Shown here: in pieces, positions 10,901 through 24,180 of the stretch
How the letters are laid out: each line of letters begins with the position of its first letter
Numbering within the stretch: the first letter of the stretch is position 1
Source: Syngnathus acus
Taxonomy: Eukaryota; Chordata; Actinopteri; Syngnathiformes; Syngnathidae
Reading direction: 5' to 3'
DNA length: 64,000 nucleotides
Assembly (NCBI RefSeq): GCF_901709675.1
Contig: NC_051092.1
Span: forward strand, 12,710,491-12,774,490
Notes under the pieces: model-generated
Seen by the model: the letters and a program-made list of their open reading frames with translations, nothing else
Database searches by the model: none
What the model was told of the DNA's origin: nothing
Position numbers and translations under genes: made by a program

Positions 10901-12492
10901 CGTGTTATGACATCTGCCCCGGGAACGGCACAAGTACATATTAGTGGTGAAATCCAAATTTGAACTGCAGGATTTTATATTTATCTAATTGCGGCATCAA
11001 CTGAGTGGTTTTGAATAAGTGGCACATATTTGCGAGGAGCTTCTCACAAGTTTACCTTAATTATATTTACATTAAAAGGAACAATGCTTGAATTAACTGA
11101 CAAAATATACAGTGTCCTCGAAAGTATTAACCCTTATTAAACTTTTAGTTTATTTCCAAGTCTAAAAAACATAAAGATTAGAATGAATTATAATATTCAG
11201 GATAAATATATACCTGTTGATATAATTATATATACTCTTGTATACTTCTCCAATTTTATGATGAATTTCCAGCCATGGCCACCGCACAAATGTGTCTCCT
11301 TTTAGGCTAAATGAGAAGACCTGTGACCTGCCGTCTGTCTCGGCCTTGCCCACCATTAAGACCTGGAGTGAGGGGTCAGGCGGTGCCAGGAAGGCGAGTT
11401 GGAGGTGGTGGGGGTTGAGCTGGATCTATAACAGTCTTCCAAGCAAATATCAACTCCAACCAGAGAAGGCAATGGATCTCACCTACCCGCGTCCTCTCTC
11501 CTTTGTGCTGTGCGTGTGTCTTGATGTGAGCTTGTGTGTGTAGCACATTCTGTACATGTGATAAGCTTGTGGTAGCTATAGCAGTAGTCCAGTGAGGGAC
11601 CAAAGGCCCCCTGTTGTCCTGATTAGTCATTTATCAGGCTTGGCAGTCCAGACCGACCGTAATCATTCTTCTCCATTTCTCCCCACACAACTCCCACCCA
11701 AACAACCTTCTACTGCTGCACCCAGCCCTACCTACCGTGATGTTCTCCATCCCCCAGGTGCACACATGCAGCTCGTCCCTGACCCACACACGCCTCTGTT
11801 GTTTGAAAGCAGAAGTTCCCTTTGCTGCTGGTCAAGGCCGATATGTAACACAGGGAAGCCTGAACGTGGGACGATTTGGAATTGAACCTTTAATTTGGAG
11901 TTATATGCCATGAGTTGCCATCAATGACTTTGGCGTATACTTAATGAGACTTAAACTGAACACCCATCCAAGGAGTGATTTTTACATAATGACAAAAAGC
12001 GTCACTAAAAATTCTACCATATAAAGCATTTCTGTAAAGTGATTAGGGAATGATGAATGAATCATCCACTCGTGCTAGTCAAAAAGCTGCCTTTTGAGAT
12101 TTAGCAAAATTAAGCTATTTAGCACTGGAAGAAAAGGAAGGAAGCACCATGATGGGTGAAGAATGAGCAAAGAGGACAGGAAGGACTTCCCTGTCAAATG
12201 GGAGCAGCAAGCAGCAACCCCACAAGTCTCTGCATGTCAACAAGAAGGGATTAAAGAGCCACAAACATATTGAGGAGTCCAAAATGAGCTCAAGCAGCTA
12301 ACTAGATCGCAAAAAAAACCACACTTCCGTCAGTTGGGAGAAATTGGAAGAAGGCGAAGAGGAGGAGTAGGAGAAGGAGGATGTAATCTGGACTATGCAG
12401 ACCGCAGGATGCAAACACATTAAAGACCTAGCCTGCCTTCCACCATGGCTCTTTTCTCTTTCCTTCACTCATCCTCACCATCATTGCGACTT

Positions 12493-12496
<4 letters not shown>

Positions 12497-12523
<27 letters not shown>

Positions 12524-12535
12524 ACACACACACAC
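12497..12535. repeat. C27 homopolymer followed by (AC)n
   Basis: About 27 consecutive C, then ACACACACACAC. One of three places in the window where a long C run passes directly or almost directly into AC repeats. Exact length is unreliable in any assembly. Confidence 0.9.
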
Positions 12536-13034
12536 CTCCCCGCTTCCTATAGCTCAGCCTGAAAGAGGTTGTAGAAAACCAGAAATATAAAGATGGGTTA
12601 AATGGCTAGATGTCAGCAAACTTATCCTGGGGTGCGGGGTGTGTCAAGTCAGGTAAATATACAGAAAATCGGGGCAAAATCAAGTAAGAAGCTTTCCTCA
12701 CGCTCATTTGTGACTTGATTATCCTGCTTAGAGACAATTTATTTTGGTTAAATACTTGTCGGGATTGCTTCCATAATAGCGATTGTGACTGCATGTGGGG
12801 GACTACTTCTATTACAGGGAAGGGCAGCCGAGTACAACTTTGGTGCCTCTAAGCACAATTCCTGTCTCTTTATACAGTGACCCTGCATAATACAGCGCTG
12901 CACCCCCCGCCACCCTCCACGCACACACATTACTCAGTTCAGTGCCCCTTTAAATGATCCAAAAGTGTAGCAGGCCATCCGTGGGGGCGCAATTAAACAC
13001 TGAGCCTTTAATTCAGCTGCATGCCACATTAGCG

Positions 13035-13062
13035 GCCCTTGGTCCACGGCCCCGTGGGGCCA
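13035..13062. other. GC-rich hairpin
   Basis: TTGGTCCACGG and CCGTGGGGCCAA form a near-complete inverted repeat with a minimal loop of CC and one bulge. The surrounding ATTAAACACTGAGCC and CCTTTAATTC are AT-rich. It could be a structured regulatory site or chance. Confidence 0.4.
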
Positions 13063-15964
13063 AACGCTGGACTGGAAAAAAAAAATCCCTCTGGGCTGTT
13101 TAAACAGAAGACCATGACAGTAATTCACGTCAAATTGAATAGAATTTTGCATCAAGTTGAATTCACTTGAGTCAACTGTAGATTAGGCTCTAATGGTCAT
13201 GATCAAAATGATCAATCCAGTAAATGTGAATTGTTTTTAACTTTTTCGGTAAATGATGCAGCTGAGGAGCTCTGCTACGTGCCTGTGTGTGCGTGCATGT
13301 GTGTTGACTGCGCCGCTGTTTGTACTGTCAGCGCGGCAGAGGCAGCGTACCTCGCGGTGACAGGATCGGGGCAGATCAGCACTCACTTACAGAACAACTC
13401 ACCTGAGGAAAAACTCCTCTCTCGCTCTCTCACTATGGCTCCCTCCTTTTTTTTTCTTTTTAATTCCTCCTTCGCTCGCTGGCTCTCTTCTTATGTCTCT
13501 GACCCAGACACAAAACCCCCTCAGCTACTGCCTTCTCACCCTCCACTCGCCCCGATCTGTCTCTTTTTGTACAAGGCTCTATGTAAAGATAACCCTGTAG
13601 GAGCCACACACAAACACTGACAGGCTGAAAAAGACACACACACGTGTGTGTACATACATATGCATCACCTGCAATGTAACACACTCCATAAGAAGAGCGA
13701 GCAAATGCTCTATTGTCTATTTTTTTACCACTGTGTGCTGATAGATGAGATCTCTATTTCCTATGTTTCCTTTCATAAATCTACTCTCGTCATCCCTCTT
13801 TCCTCCCAAGTGCACGATTCCCTCAGCTTGCGTTGACACATGACTGTGTGTGCGTGTATTTGTGTGTGTTTGTGCGTGTGCACGTTGTGTCTACAGGTCA
13901 GAGGAGAAGGGGGAGAATTAAGTGGGCCCGGTCCACAGTCTGGGTAATGATGCAGGAACAACCTACCGGAGCCCCCTGCAAAAACTCATTCTCCTGAGGT
14001 GCCTTTTGCTGTTTGTGGACCAGACTGGCTTAACGCAAGACACGCACAGATACACATTCACACACACCTGGCGGATGCTACAAAAAGTGAATAATGATGG
14101 ATGACCGTCTGACCCTCTGATTCATAAAATGGTTGTATTCCGGAATATATGCAATACCTCCCTGTTAACATCGTATAATGAAAAGCATTAAAAATTTACT
14201 CACATGATCCTGTAGATTAAAAAATGTGTCAAATTTTGAACAGCGCTTAATCAGTGTCATTTGCATTTCCAAGGGGAAATGGTGTTTTTACCAAGAAAAG
14301 TGATCCAACTGCATAGTAATTACAAACATTTTAAAAGATTAATTCAAGCAACCTTAAACAGGAAAAATATCATTTGTTGCCTGTCCGTGGTGCCCAAAAT
14401 GTGACTTCACTCTGTAATTATAATCTGCATTTATTTAGATTTTAATTTTTGAACATCATTTTGTTTCTCTTTATCTGAACACTAATTTTCTTTTAAAAGC
14501 AATAAACAGTTTAAGTTCAAACTGCAATCATATTTCTGCAAGATCGTCCATTTATGTTTATGTATGTTTGTTTTTAAACTGTTAAATCATCTGTATTTTC
14601 ATAATATGATGAATTGATTACATTTACACTATTTTTACAGTCAGGCCCTCTGAGGGAAACCAGGACCCAGGACAAAAAATAATATGACACCACTCAGTTA
14701 GACCACAGGGGTGTGCCTAATGACATGTCCAATCACTGTATATCGGAATGGACTTGCCAATGGGTTTGTGTGGTTCATCAGCATCAGATGACCCTTCTTG
14801 AAAGGACAAAACTCAACACACAGCACTGTGTGTGCGTGTAAAAAGCTGAAGAAAGCCAAACAGAGGTAGAAAGATGGGGGATGAGGCTTCCTTGTTCCTT
14901 ATTTATGTCTTATTATAGCTACAGCGGCACCCGGTCGCAGACACACTCACCGGGGACGCAATGATGAACTACTCGACAAGACAGGTCTCTCACACTGGGG
15001 AGGACACACTCTCCCTATACTTCCACACTGCTTTACTTCCACACTTTCCTTGCCAGCTTGTTGTTTTCAATTCTTTTTCTCCCCGCCACCTCCTCTACTG
15101 CACACCTCTACTCAAATATTCAGCTGGCCAAAAGGTGACTGCACCAAGATGTGGTACAGTTCATTTCCATTGGCAAAGGTTGTCTTCAATTATTGATCCA
15201 TAACATTTTTGACAGCCTTTGCTGAGGTACTAACCAATGGAGTGCAGTGAATATCAATTTGCAGGTTGGTGGGTGTTAATGTGACGTTAAGCCTCGAATG
15301 CACCCGTACTCTTGAGTCTTGCAGAGGTGCACGTGTCTACGCTCATTAGACGCCTTAATGAGAAGACAGTACCACTGAGACAAGCACATGGACTTGATGG
15401 TAAAGGGTCCCATGTTTGCTCTTCATGCCACAGAGCTCGGCATGCAGCTTTAGTTGTTGTTTTAACGGAATTACCCTGACACCATTATGTGCTTCCTGTG
15501 AGTAAACCATGTGTGTGTGTGTGTGAGTGTGCGCGAGTGTGTGTTTGCCTGCTTCGGGAAAATTAATGTCTATGAGCGCAGGGCAATCCATCATAGGCTG
15601 AAAGCAGAGGTCATTCAGGAAATGATAGCAGGCAAGATATAAGCTTCTCCTTCGACTTCCACCACACTCACACAAAGGTAAAGATACGAACGCAAAAGGT
15701 CCATCGGATCATTGCATGACGAAACCTTTCTTCTAATTCACTCTTTGACTTTGTTCCTTTGCAAAGAAAGTCGACAACATTGCGCACTTGGGCAAGCAGA
15801 GTCCACATCTTCGAGTCAGTTTTAGTGCCTTTGCAGCTTTCCGTCACTTTTCTGTGTTATGTCCTGTGTAACCTTCAACTGATATTCTATTACATACAAA
15901 TCAACAAAATCCAGCAGCTTTTAGCCAGAGCCCGGATCTAAATCCAGTAGAAACGCTTCCCTGA

Positions 15965-16075
15965 TTATTATTATCATTATTATTATTATTTTATATTATG
16001 TATTTTTTTATATTATTATTTTTACTTATTTATAATATATTATATCATATCATATTATTATTATTATACAGGTCT
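15965..16075. repeat. AT-rich (ATT)n-like low-complexity tract
   Basis: Imperfect ATT/TTA trinucleotides interspersed with TATAT segments, nearly free of G and C. Such flexible AT tracts are the type reported within human FRA16D. Confidence 0.85.
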
Positions 16076-17017
16076 CATTATTTGGTGGGAATTCATTTGA
16101 ATCAATTCTTGTATTTTTGATCTAAAATGCTATTTTAATTGACTTTCTACACTGATTGTATCGTCATTCCTTCATATAGTTATGGTATGAATGCCTGGGA
16201 TACACATGAGCGTGCACAAACACAAACACACACACACATAATTCCCTTCTCATCCTTGTTGACAGATTAATCACACACATTAATTATTGACAGTAAACTC
16301 AATGTGAAACGCAAACATCCGTCACCCTCTTCTAAATCATTTCTGTCTTCCTACAGCGACAATCATATAGCCATTGATTACCAAACAGCACAAGGACGTA
16401 TTGATAACGTACACACAAACACATGGAGCCCATATACTGGGCACACATTGAATTTTACATTCAAGAGAAGTTTGGTGGAAAATCTCGCACGGCGACGGCG
16501 TAACTCCCAATTGGTGGTGTTCTCTTGCGTGCCACATGTAAACACGCTTTTTGACACGGCTTTTACAGACAAACAAAGGGTGACCTAAACCTGCGAGTAC
16601 CTGTCGCTCCCTGACAGAGTATGAGCGGGACAGAAGAGGTTCTTATCTGCGTGACAGAGTGAAGGATGCGTGGCCACGTTCCACTCGGATGCTCTTGTCC
16701 TTTTAGTAAATCAGCCCTCACTGTTGTCACCTGCTTCAGCCGCGGTCACACATCACCGCTGTCACTCTTACATGATGTCAAACACACACACACACACATA
16801 CACACGCGCACACACTATGTAGTTTCCCGCACTTAAGGCGATGACATGAAGACAAACGAAGCACCAGGAGTGAATAGAAAGAATGGACGCGTCTTGTTCA
16901 TAATCAACTAATTGCTATGTTGACAAAATTCATAAGCGCTTGCATTACATGTACAGTAGCGCGCAAAAGATTCCTCCAATGTTACAAAAATTGTATGATA
17001 CTGAAGGACTCTAAATT

Positions 17018-17066
17018 GTGTAAAAGGGTGTGAATGGGTTGTTTATGTGCACCCTGTGATTGGTTG
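17018..17066 (+). repeat. Fragment of a common fish SINE/LINE tail
   Basis: The strings GGGTGTGAATGGGTTGTTTA, TGTGCACCCTGTGATTGG resemble the frequent teleost repeat ending in GTGAATGGTTGTTTGTTTATATGTGCCCTG-type sequence, recalled rather than searched. Confidence 0.4.
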
Positions 17067-18180
17067 AGTAAAATTAATACATATTAGTGATTTAATATCC
17101 TAAATTTCACCGAGATTAACAGGGGATGATTTAAGACTGCTCAAGATGAGGCGAATATTTTGAGTCGGTGGAGGAATAATAATAAAAAAAAAAAAAACAC
17201 ATTGCACTCCCACAATGTACTAGTCAAGAAAAGTTGTGAGAAAATCTGCTGTAGTGATTCTGTTCTCTGTGTAAGTGCTCATCAGACATTCATAATCTAA
17301 TCCATGCTGCACATAATCACAAAGACGGGAGAAGGTAAAGAGATCAATAGCATCGTTCCTGCAAGACGTATTGCTTTGCAAATGATTTTCCACTGCGATC
17401 GGCCTCTCGTGTACTTGACACACTTCCGGCCATGCGTCTATAGAAGACGGAGGAGGAGGAAGGAAGAGAATGAAGATGCTTCCTTGCCGTTGCGCTACAT
17501 CACTTGCTGTTATGACATCACTGCTGGGATGGAAAGCCGTTATTTAACTAAGGTAGGGTAAGGAAGTCTCGACTAAGGGCTCAGGAGCTGATGCACCCCC
17601 CGCCACTGTGAAGTTACCACCCAAATTAGGATGGAGTCTTTGGAATCACATAGGTACAGACCACCTACCCCCCCTCAGCATCTTGCAGGACACAAAATCA
17701 CAGAAGCACACCCACAAACCCCCACCCCCTTCATTCCTCCAACTACTACTCGCTCTCTCCATCCCTGAAGGCTCCTCCTCTTCCCTTGGGCTCTCTTCTG
17801 TGATTGGAATGAAAGGTAATGGTCCTGAAAGAGGAAGATGGGAGACTTTTCCACTCTTATCTCTTAACTCGCGCACACACACATACGCACACACACACAC
17901 ATTTATACTTACATGCATTCAAAGTGCATGTGCGGTGCAGGATGATGTGAGAAATAATATTGGTTTAATTGTGAAACACATCAAAAGAAGAAGAAAGAAA
18001 ACACATCTCGCAATTTTGTCTCATTTGCGAGAAAAAAACAACAAAAAAAACGGCCGAGGATGTCGACGTTAAACAGATACAAAGTAATTTAATAGGAAGC
18101 TTAAAATAGTCATAAATATTGAATTAATCATTTATTATAGATCTTAAAGTAAGTGCGCTCCTTGAAGTATTAGATGAGGT

Positions 18181-18206
18181 GGGGAAGGGTGGGGTTGGGG
18201 GGGGGG
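18181..18206. repeat. G-rich tract
   Basis: GGGGAAGGGTGGGGTTGGGG followed by seven more G. Four or more G runs within 30 bases satisfy the usual G-quadruplex pattern on the plus strand. Confidence 0.75.
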
Positions 18207-18239
18207 CATGTGATAAGAGACTGAGAATGATAAAATAAA

Positions 18240-18400
18240 AAAGAGCCCCGGAGACATTTCTCCCTTTTCCTGTGCTAACATCTCTTCACTGGCACGGATG
18301 AATATTCATATTTAATACTGACAAGAAAGCATTAAAACAGCCCATGCTTGATGTCCACTTAACATTCTTATTTATCTTCAATAGTGACATGATCTTCGCT
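18240..18400. promoter_or_regulatory. Candidate non-coding regulatory island
   Basis: Contains ATGAATATTCATATTTAATA, a partly palindromic AT-rich stretch, and AAAGCATTAAAACAGCCC, with no simple repeats. Confidence 0.28.
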
Positions 18401-18404
18401 ATAA

Positions 18405-18480
18405 CACGTTGCACCACGGCGCACAAGTGGAGGGTACATCTGCCTCACAACCAATTCAGGGATCGGAGCTGCTTCTCAGG
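18405..18480 (+). repeat. Possible degenerate tRNA-derived SINE head
   Basis: ACGGCGCACAAGTGGAGGG, TACATCTGCCTCACAACC and CAGGGATCGGAG resemble the box A and box B region of a common teleost tRNA SINE. The match is partial and from memory. Confidence 0.3.
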
Positions 18481-19828
18481 CATCTGCAAGTTAGTCTACC
18501 AAAATGTAATCATTTGAGCCAAAGTGTAGCATTATCATGGTATTTGCACTGGGTGTCATTAAATGATACAGTTGTCCCTAATGTTTTGTCCTCTGAGTAT
18601 GCGCACAAGCGTGAGTTGAGGGTCACACGGTGAAGTTAAGGACAGTGAGGGCTTCTCTCATCATCTCATCATTGCTGCTCCTGCTGACTCGGCATCCTGC
18701 TCCTGGAAGCGAGCTGGTGACCCAAAACTATTCACTTACTTCCCCAGGAAGCCCCTTGTGCACGTGGCCATGTGTGTGTGTCCGTGTCTGCGTGTGTGTT
18801 TGTGTGATAAAGAGAGAATAAAGGCTGAGTTGGCAGCTTCAGAGATAGTACAGTGGTATGGATGCGTTGAAGACAGTGCAGTGTTCAATCTGTGCTGTCA
18901 CCAGGGTTATTCTTTTTTTTGTACAGGGTGAAGAATGCCATTCACTCACAACAAACAAACATTTTGGTGCTGGAATATGCTCAGACGGAAGGTGCGGTGC
19001 TTATTTTTCGACAAATTCAATAAAAGTACACCAGATGCATAACAGATTTGGACAGGGCATTAAATAAATGGGGAAAAGGAAAATGTGTCGTGACAAGCAG
19101 CGAGTGAATATTTGCGAAGGTTTGTTCGGATATGTTCTTGAAATTCTGATAAATAAATCATGAAGTTTATTTAATATTTATTTGCCTTAGAAAGTGATTC
19201 TTAACGCCTCTAACGGTATTATGGAAGTCAATTTGTTTGATTGACTTAATTCTTATTCCATGAACGTAATATTAATCAAAATACCGTGTTTAGACAGGTG
19301 GGGGCACATCGAAAATATTTTTGCAAAAACATTTATAACTTCTACTTTGAATTCAATGTTTAAATCTTAAAAATGTCAGTTTACAAACATTTAACAATTA
19401 CAGTTATTTAACCTAATAAGTTTAAATCTAATACGTTTTTATTACACATCAGTAATTTGTTATTTTTCTACTTTTTAGTGATGTGTATATATGTACAGTT
19501 TTACAAATCTGACTAGTATTTTGTAAATTTAAACATAATTCTTGAGGGCATTTGTTTCTCATTGTTTGGGGATTAAACAAACAAGCGCAGCAATGAAAGA
19601 TTTTTAGTCATTCCATTCTTGAAAACCTGTTGCACTCACGCCGAGTAGGAGACACTTTTCATGTGTCGCCTCTGTGCTTGGAGGCAAAATTCAAGTGGGG
19701 GGGACAGGTAAGGTGAGATACGTCCAGCTCATCGATAAGAGTGAGGGTAGCGAAGGCTGAGGGGGCACCGGGGGTTAATAAGGCGGTGGGGATAATACAA
19801 GCGTTGGCAGCAAAGTGTGTCACTTCTA

Positions 19829-19868
19829 ACACACACACACATTCACACACACACAGACACACACACAC
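19829..19868. repeat. Imperfect (CA)n microsatellite
   Basis: CA dinucleotides broken by TT and G, about 40 bases. Confidence 0.88.
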
Positions 19869-20137
19869 GTGAGTGCACACAGCGGGGGAGAAGGACACTG
19901 ACTGCTCAGTATGCAGCCGTGACATTGTCCACATCTGATACGGGACATTAGCCCCTAACTCCTTCCATACACGGCTGCCCTTCACTTTATATTACTTTAT
20001 GTTAATAGAAAAATATTACATACAACATCGTTTGTCTTTGTTAGCGGGCCACCACCGCCGCTGATTTAAATGCATGTGTTTACCTCTTACAGACAGGTGA
20101 AGACAGGGGGCAGGGCGGGTGACTGACGGCATGACTA

Positions 20138-20140
<3 letters not shown>

Positions 20141-20168
<28 letters not shown>
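20141..20168. repeat. (GT)14 microsatellite
   Basis: Fourteen uninterrupted GT units. Confidence 0.95.
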
Positions 20169-20172
<4 letters not shown>

Positions 20173-20271
20173 TTGCTCGTACAGTATGATGAGATGGCAC
20201 GCACGCATCTCATTCAGATTTATTGATCTTGTCCACCTCTCACCAGGAACACACACAAATTATACACTGTA

Positions 20272-20515
20272 GAACAGTGTAGCTTGACTTACAAGTTGAA
20301 TTTGTTTTGTGACCAAGCTCATGACTCAATTTAGTTATATATGAAATCAATTATAGCAAACGAAATTAAAAAAAATGTTGTTAATCTGTTCATGATGCCT
20401 AAAAGATTTTTTTGCCCTGCTATTTTGTATTGTATGATAACATAATAAAAACATACAAATGTAAAGAAATAAGATGGTTTTATGAAGTGTAATTATTGCA
20501 TGTACAGTAGTATTC
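20272..20515 (+). repeat. Dispersed repeat, second copy of the 8640-9478 family
   Basis: Opposite in orientation to the first copy. Shared blocks include GTAGCTTGACTTACAAGTT, GTGACCAAGCTC, ACTCAATTT and ATGTAAAGAAA. The continuation at GTAATTATTGCATG marks the site at which the other copy was interrupted by a hAT element. Confidence 0.6.
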
Positions 20516-20740
20516 ATGTATGGGTGCCTGTGAGGTGCGCAGAACCCAAGTGCACTGTCCGGTATGTGTATTTAAAATAACCACTCTAAAAAAGCCTCAA
20601 TAGTCTCAATAGGTTTTTACATGTAATGAATATTTGAACACAAATGTTTTTGTCTGTCTCAAGGCATCACTGAAAATGTATTGTATCTTACAATAATACT
20701 CAACTATAGATATAATTCCATATCTACCTATGGCTAGAAA

Positions 20741-21110
20741 GCTAAGCGCTCCCGCACCACCAGACTCACCAACAGCTTCATACTCCAGGCTGTTAGGATC
20801 CTGAACTCTCTCCCCCCTTCTGCGTAGCGTCCTGTACTTTTGCGCTATATTCTGACTGTCTGCTGTTTGCACACTTGCTCCATTTTTGCTCCTCTTATTT
20901 ATTATGTTATTTGTTTATTTATTATTTATTCATCACTCTTATTTATTCATTGTTTGTGCCTTCTTGTTTTTATTTTTTGTGTGTTGTTTACTTGTATGTA
21001 TATTGTGTACTATGTCTTGTCACCGTGAGATAGTGGGAACGTAATTTCGATTTCTTTGTGTGTCTTGGCATGTGAAGAAATTGACAATAAAGCAGACTTT
21101 GACTTTGACT
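20741..21110 (+). mobile_element. LINE 3' end (Rex1/CR1-like), severely 5'-truncated
   Basis: The first 28 codons read as the last part of a reverse transcriptase, including RTTRLTNSFILQAVRILNSL, with a stop at 20825-20827. A T-rich 3' region follows, ending in GACAATAAAGCAGACTTTGA and CTTTGACT repeats, a typical LINE polyadenylation-like tail. Only about 370 bases remain. Confidence 0.85.
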
Positions 21111-21479
21111 AAATGTAAAGTCAGTGATTGGAGTAATCAATCAGCGCCAGCAGCTTCTCAAAATACTTTCTCCTTTATTCTCACTCCCTTTTTCTCTTTG
21201 AAACAACCTGCGTCTTTCTTGACGATCCTGCCATGTTTTTGTGGTTCAGTAAAAAGTAGCACATAACCCATGACAACTCCTACAGAAAATGTACGGTTGT
21301 CATAAATGTAAGACTTCTGTCCTCCCACCAACCTAGTATGTCTCAGACATCGTCTCTGTCTGCACTGTTTCACCTTAAAAGCTTAAAAGTCACCTGACCC
21401 TGCCTGCCCGTCTGTCAGTCTGCCTCCCTGTCTAAGTGCATGTCAGTGTCTATGTGTGTTCTAACTATTTGACATTCAC

Positions 21480-21910
21480 GCATTCTCTAAGGGCCATCGT
21501 CAAGACTGCCATTAATCCATAAGTCGATGGATCAATGTTGAGCTGTGACAGAGCCTGAAAGCTCTCAGCCATATCGACCTGTCATTTAAAACCACAATGA
21601 TCACAGGACTTTTAATGTAAAACGCCACCCCGACATTCGTCAAAGCGACAAATCTACTAGCTCTACGGTATCAACTCTCATCGTGAAAAAATGTCAAAGG
21701 TGATTATTCTGACCGAGGCTTTGGTGGTTGCCGGGCACATATACATCATATCAGAGGTTATAAAGGGGCCATGCAGCAAAGCTATCGATCTGCCCAGTGA
21801 ATAAATGTGCGCACATTGTCATGCATGTAAACAGTCTGGCTTTGCTCCGAACGATTCGGCACTTTGTCATGTCGAATCTCATACGTTACACCGTTAAAAC
21901 ACCCTCATCA
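21480..21910. promoter_or_regulatory. Candidate non-coding regulatory island
   Basis: 430 bases without simple repeats. Visible: GCCATTAATCCATAAGTCGA near 21509, CCACAATGATCACAGG near 21590, GAGGTTATAAAGGGGCC near 21754 and many isolated CpGs. Confidence 0.33.
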
Positions 21911-22009
21911 CTCTATGCGCTAACCCCGCATAGGTGCACTCTGCACGCACGCAGCACATGTGTGTTACAGTGTGTACATTCATGCCATATATTGCTCAAT
22001 CCACTTTAG

Positions 22010-22170
22010 GTCTGATTATGAGGGTGCAGATTGATAGTAGGCCTCGACACAGCCTTTAATCATAGAGGCGGGCGGCACTGCAGCGGCACAGAGAAATGGC
22101 AGTTATTACGGACGAGCACGGTGACATCATGTCGTGAGGGCTAGTAACTGGACTAAAGACACTTGGTGTA
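22010..22170. promoter_or_regulatory. Candidate non-coding regulatory island
   Basis: Contains GATTATGAGGGTGCAG, GCCTTTAATCATAGAGG, GGCAGTTATTACGGACGAG and GTGACATCATG, CpG-rich and repeat-free. Confidence 0.28.
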
Positions 22171-22259
22171 CAGGAGGAGCTAAGTAGGGTCAATGCATAA
22201 ATAAGATTTGATGACTGAAGGGGGGACTCCAGTTCATGGGTATGAATCTTTATGTAAAA

Positions 22260-23680
22260 CAACAGCGTCTGTGAGATTACATCAGGTCATACAGGTCTTG
22301 TTACAACCAAGAATGTACAAAAGTTTGGTGAATTTTTATTTTTGCTATTATCTTGAATAGCACCAATCGACGACACCCAAATTAAATTCCTTGCAGGATA
22401 ATAAGGCTCAACAAACGAGGCGTATTACACGATGCAAACACGTCTGACCTTTCAAATGAAAGCACTCAGTAAAAATGTAGTATCACCGCACGTTCTTCAA
22501 CTACATGGTGGCTTATTTCACAGTTGCACGCAAATAAACAGGCACAAAATAGTTACAGGGTGACTGCTAAATAAGCCACCAAAGGGTCAAAGAAAGTGTG
22601 GTGAAATCCTTTTAGGATGACAAGCTTTTATTTTGAAGGTCTAACTTCTGACAGGATGTTACGTAGATATTGTCCGAGTGAAACTTGTGATTGCCTTTGA
22701 GCGGTTAAGAAAAGTTTGCAATGGGTAAACTCCTTTTACACAGTACAAAAGAAAGTTCGAAGTTCCAATTGATAAAGAAGGTGAGGAAAATCTATTCAAG
22801 AAAACCCTCCAAAAATGGGCTCCCCTCTTTTCCCCACTTTTACATGGCAGTAAAAATGAAAGTGAAAAGTGAGTGTGCATAAATTATTTGATCATTTTTT
22901 CACTGTTTTGTACATAAAGCTACACTTAATTTCTATACTATGAAGGTCGCCAAAAGACAATAATAGAACCCTCAAAATTGCAGAGCTGTTTACAATATTC
23001 AACAAACCAGTTGCCGACGGTCAGCCACTCATAAAACCTACTTACAGAAGCCCACACACTACGCGGCAATTCAGTTACTTTGCTTTCCCAGAAGTGTCAC
23101 TGCATTAATGGTCCAACATTAGCACCTTTTGGCTGGCTGACGTCCCGATTAATGTAGACTTTCACAAGCTGCTGTGCGCCGAACCAAAAGCAAGCATGAA
23201 AATGACAGTGGAGGTTGTGATACAAGGAGGAGGGCACAGCTCATTATTTTCAATTCGGGTCAAGTTGGGAGCACTTGGCTGGTGAAAAAGGGGCGGTGGA
23301 GGGTTCAACGGGGGGGGAGGAGAAGGATGACAGTAGGGGCTGGTAATCCTGCCAAATGTGGGAAGGTGGCCATTTACAGTGATCACAACATGGGGGGGTG
23401 CATACTACCATATGAATGATTTAGTGTTTAAACACAAACATGTCTGCATAAGGCGCACATCCGTCCGACGTCGGTGAAGTGTGCTGTTAGTTGAGGAGTA
23501 AAAACTTGGAAGAAAAAAACAAGTGCGGGAACAAAACAAGACCTTTGAGCCTCCGCCTCTGTCAAACACTTTTAACCCTGCAGCGGGATATTCACATTCA
23601 CAATCGCCAGCTTCAATCATTTCTATATGTTGATGAGGAACGCGGATGATTGATTCAGATGGCATTATAATCCTTTAAAT
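22260..23680. other. Intronic sequence without recognised genes
   Basis: Unique AT-rich sequence. 23100-23180 (GACGTCCCGATTAATG) looks like a short regulatory patch. Runs of G occur at 23310-23320. Frames on both strands are unlike known proteins. Confidence 0.45.
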
Positions 23681-24180
23681 TGAACGTCCGCTTGACGTCG
23701 CTGATACTAGATTAGCGAAGATCTTGACGAAAGGCCCAGAACGAACCGCTTCTTCCACGGCTGCACTCCACAGCGGATTTAAAATCCCAAATAAATGGTT
23801 TAAAAAAAACTTAAAAAGAATAATTAAAAGAGGTGTCAGGAAAACCCACAGCTTCAGCGAAAATAGTACATCTTAAAAACGTCTCGATAGGGACACTAAA
23901 GCAAATGATTTGTTAATCAACTCGAGACTGATTCCTATAATAAAAGTTTCTGATCAAATCTTGTTAGAAGGTAATAAGCGGGCTGAATTAAAGACCCCGA
24001 AAAGCCCACATAATCTGGGATATAAAAGTCTTAAATCTTTTTTTCACTTGTACTCACAAAGTGAGAGAGCCTCTCTGTGTGCTCGACTCATCCAAGTCCG
24101 ATAATCCACTTTTGCGGATGAATTCCCTTTGGTGTCCCAAGGGCCGAGATTAAGATAAAGATATTACACAAACAAGAACG
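23680..24180. promoter_or_regulatory. Candidate non-coding regulatory island
   Basis: Two CpG-rich parts (23690-23790 with TTGACGTCGCTGATACTAG, and 24060-24170 with GGGCCGAGATTAAGATAAAG) flank AT-rich sequence. GATTAAGATAAAGATATT suggests GATA/TAAT-type sites. Confidence 0.28.

Larger units (their letters stand above)
10900..18240. other. Repeat-peppered intronic sequence
   Basis: No gene recognised. It holds a C27 run with AC tail (12497-12535), CA/GT-rich patches (about 13280-13310, 13630-13660, 13840-13885, 15512-15545, 16215-16240, 16780-16812, 17870-17900), an ATT-rich tract (15965-16075), a Tc1-end-like string near 11108 and a SINE-like tail near 17020. The CACGGCGACGGCGTAAC patch at 16488 is CpG-rich. 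Confidence 0.5.
18480..20270. other. Intronic sequence without recognised genes
   Basis: AT-rich, with GT-rich text at 18770-18805, CA-rich at 19830-19870 and the GT repeat at 20141-20168. No gene-like frame. Confidence 0.45.

Noticed and set aside
11107-11160. Tc1-like end (ACAGTGTCCTCGAAAGTATT)
   Set aside because: Similarity to Tc1 termini is partial and no second end was found at a plausible distance.
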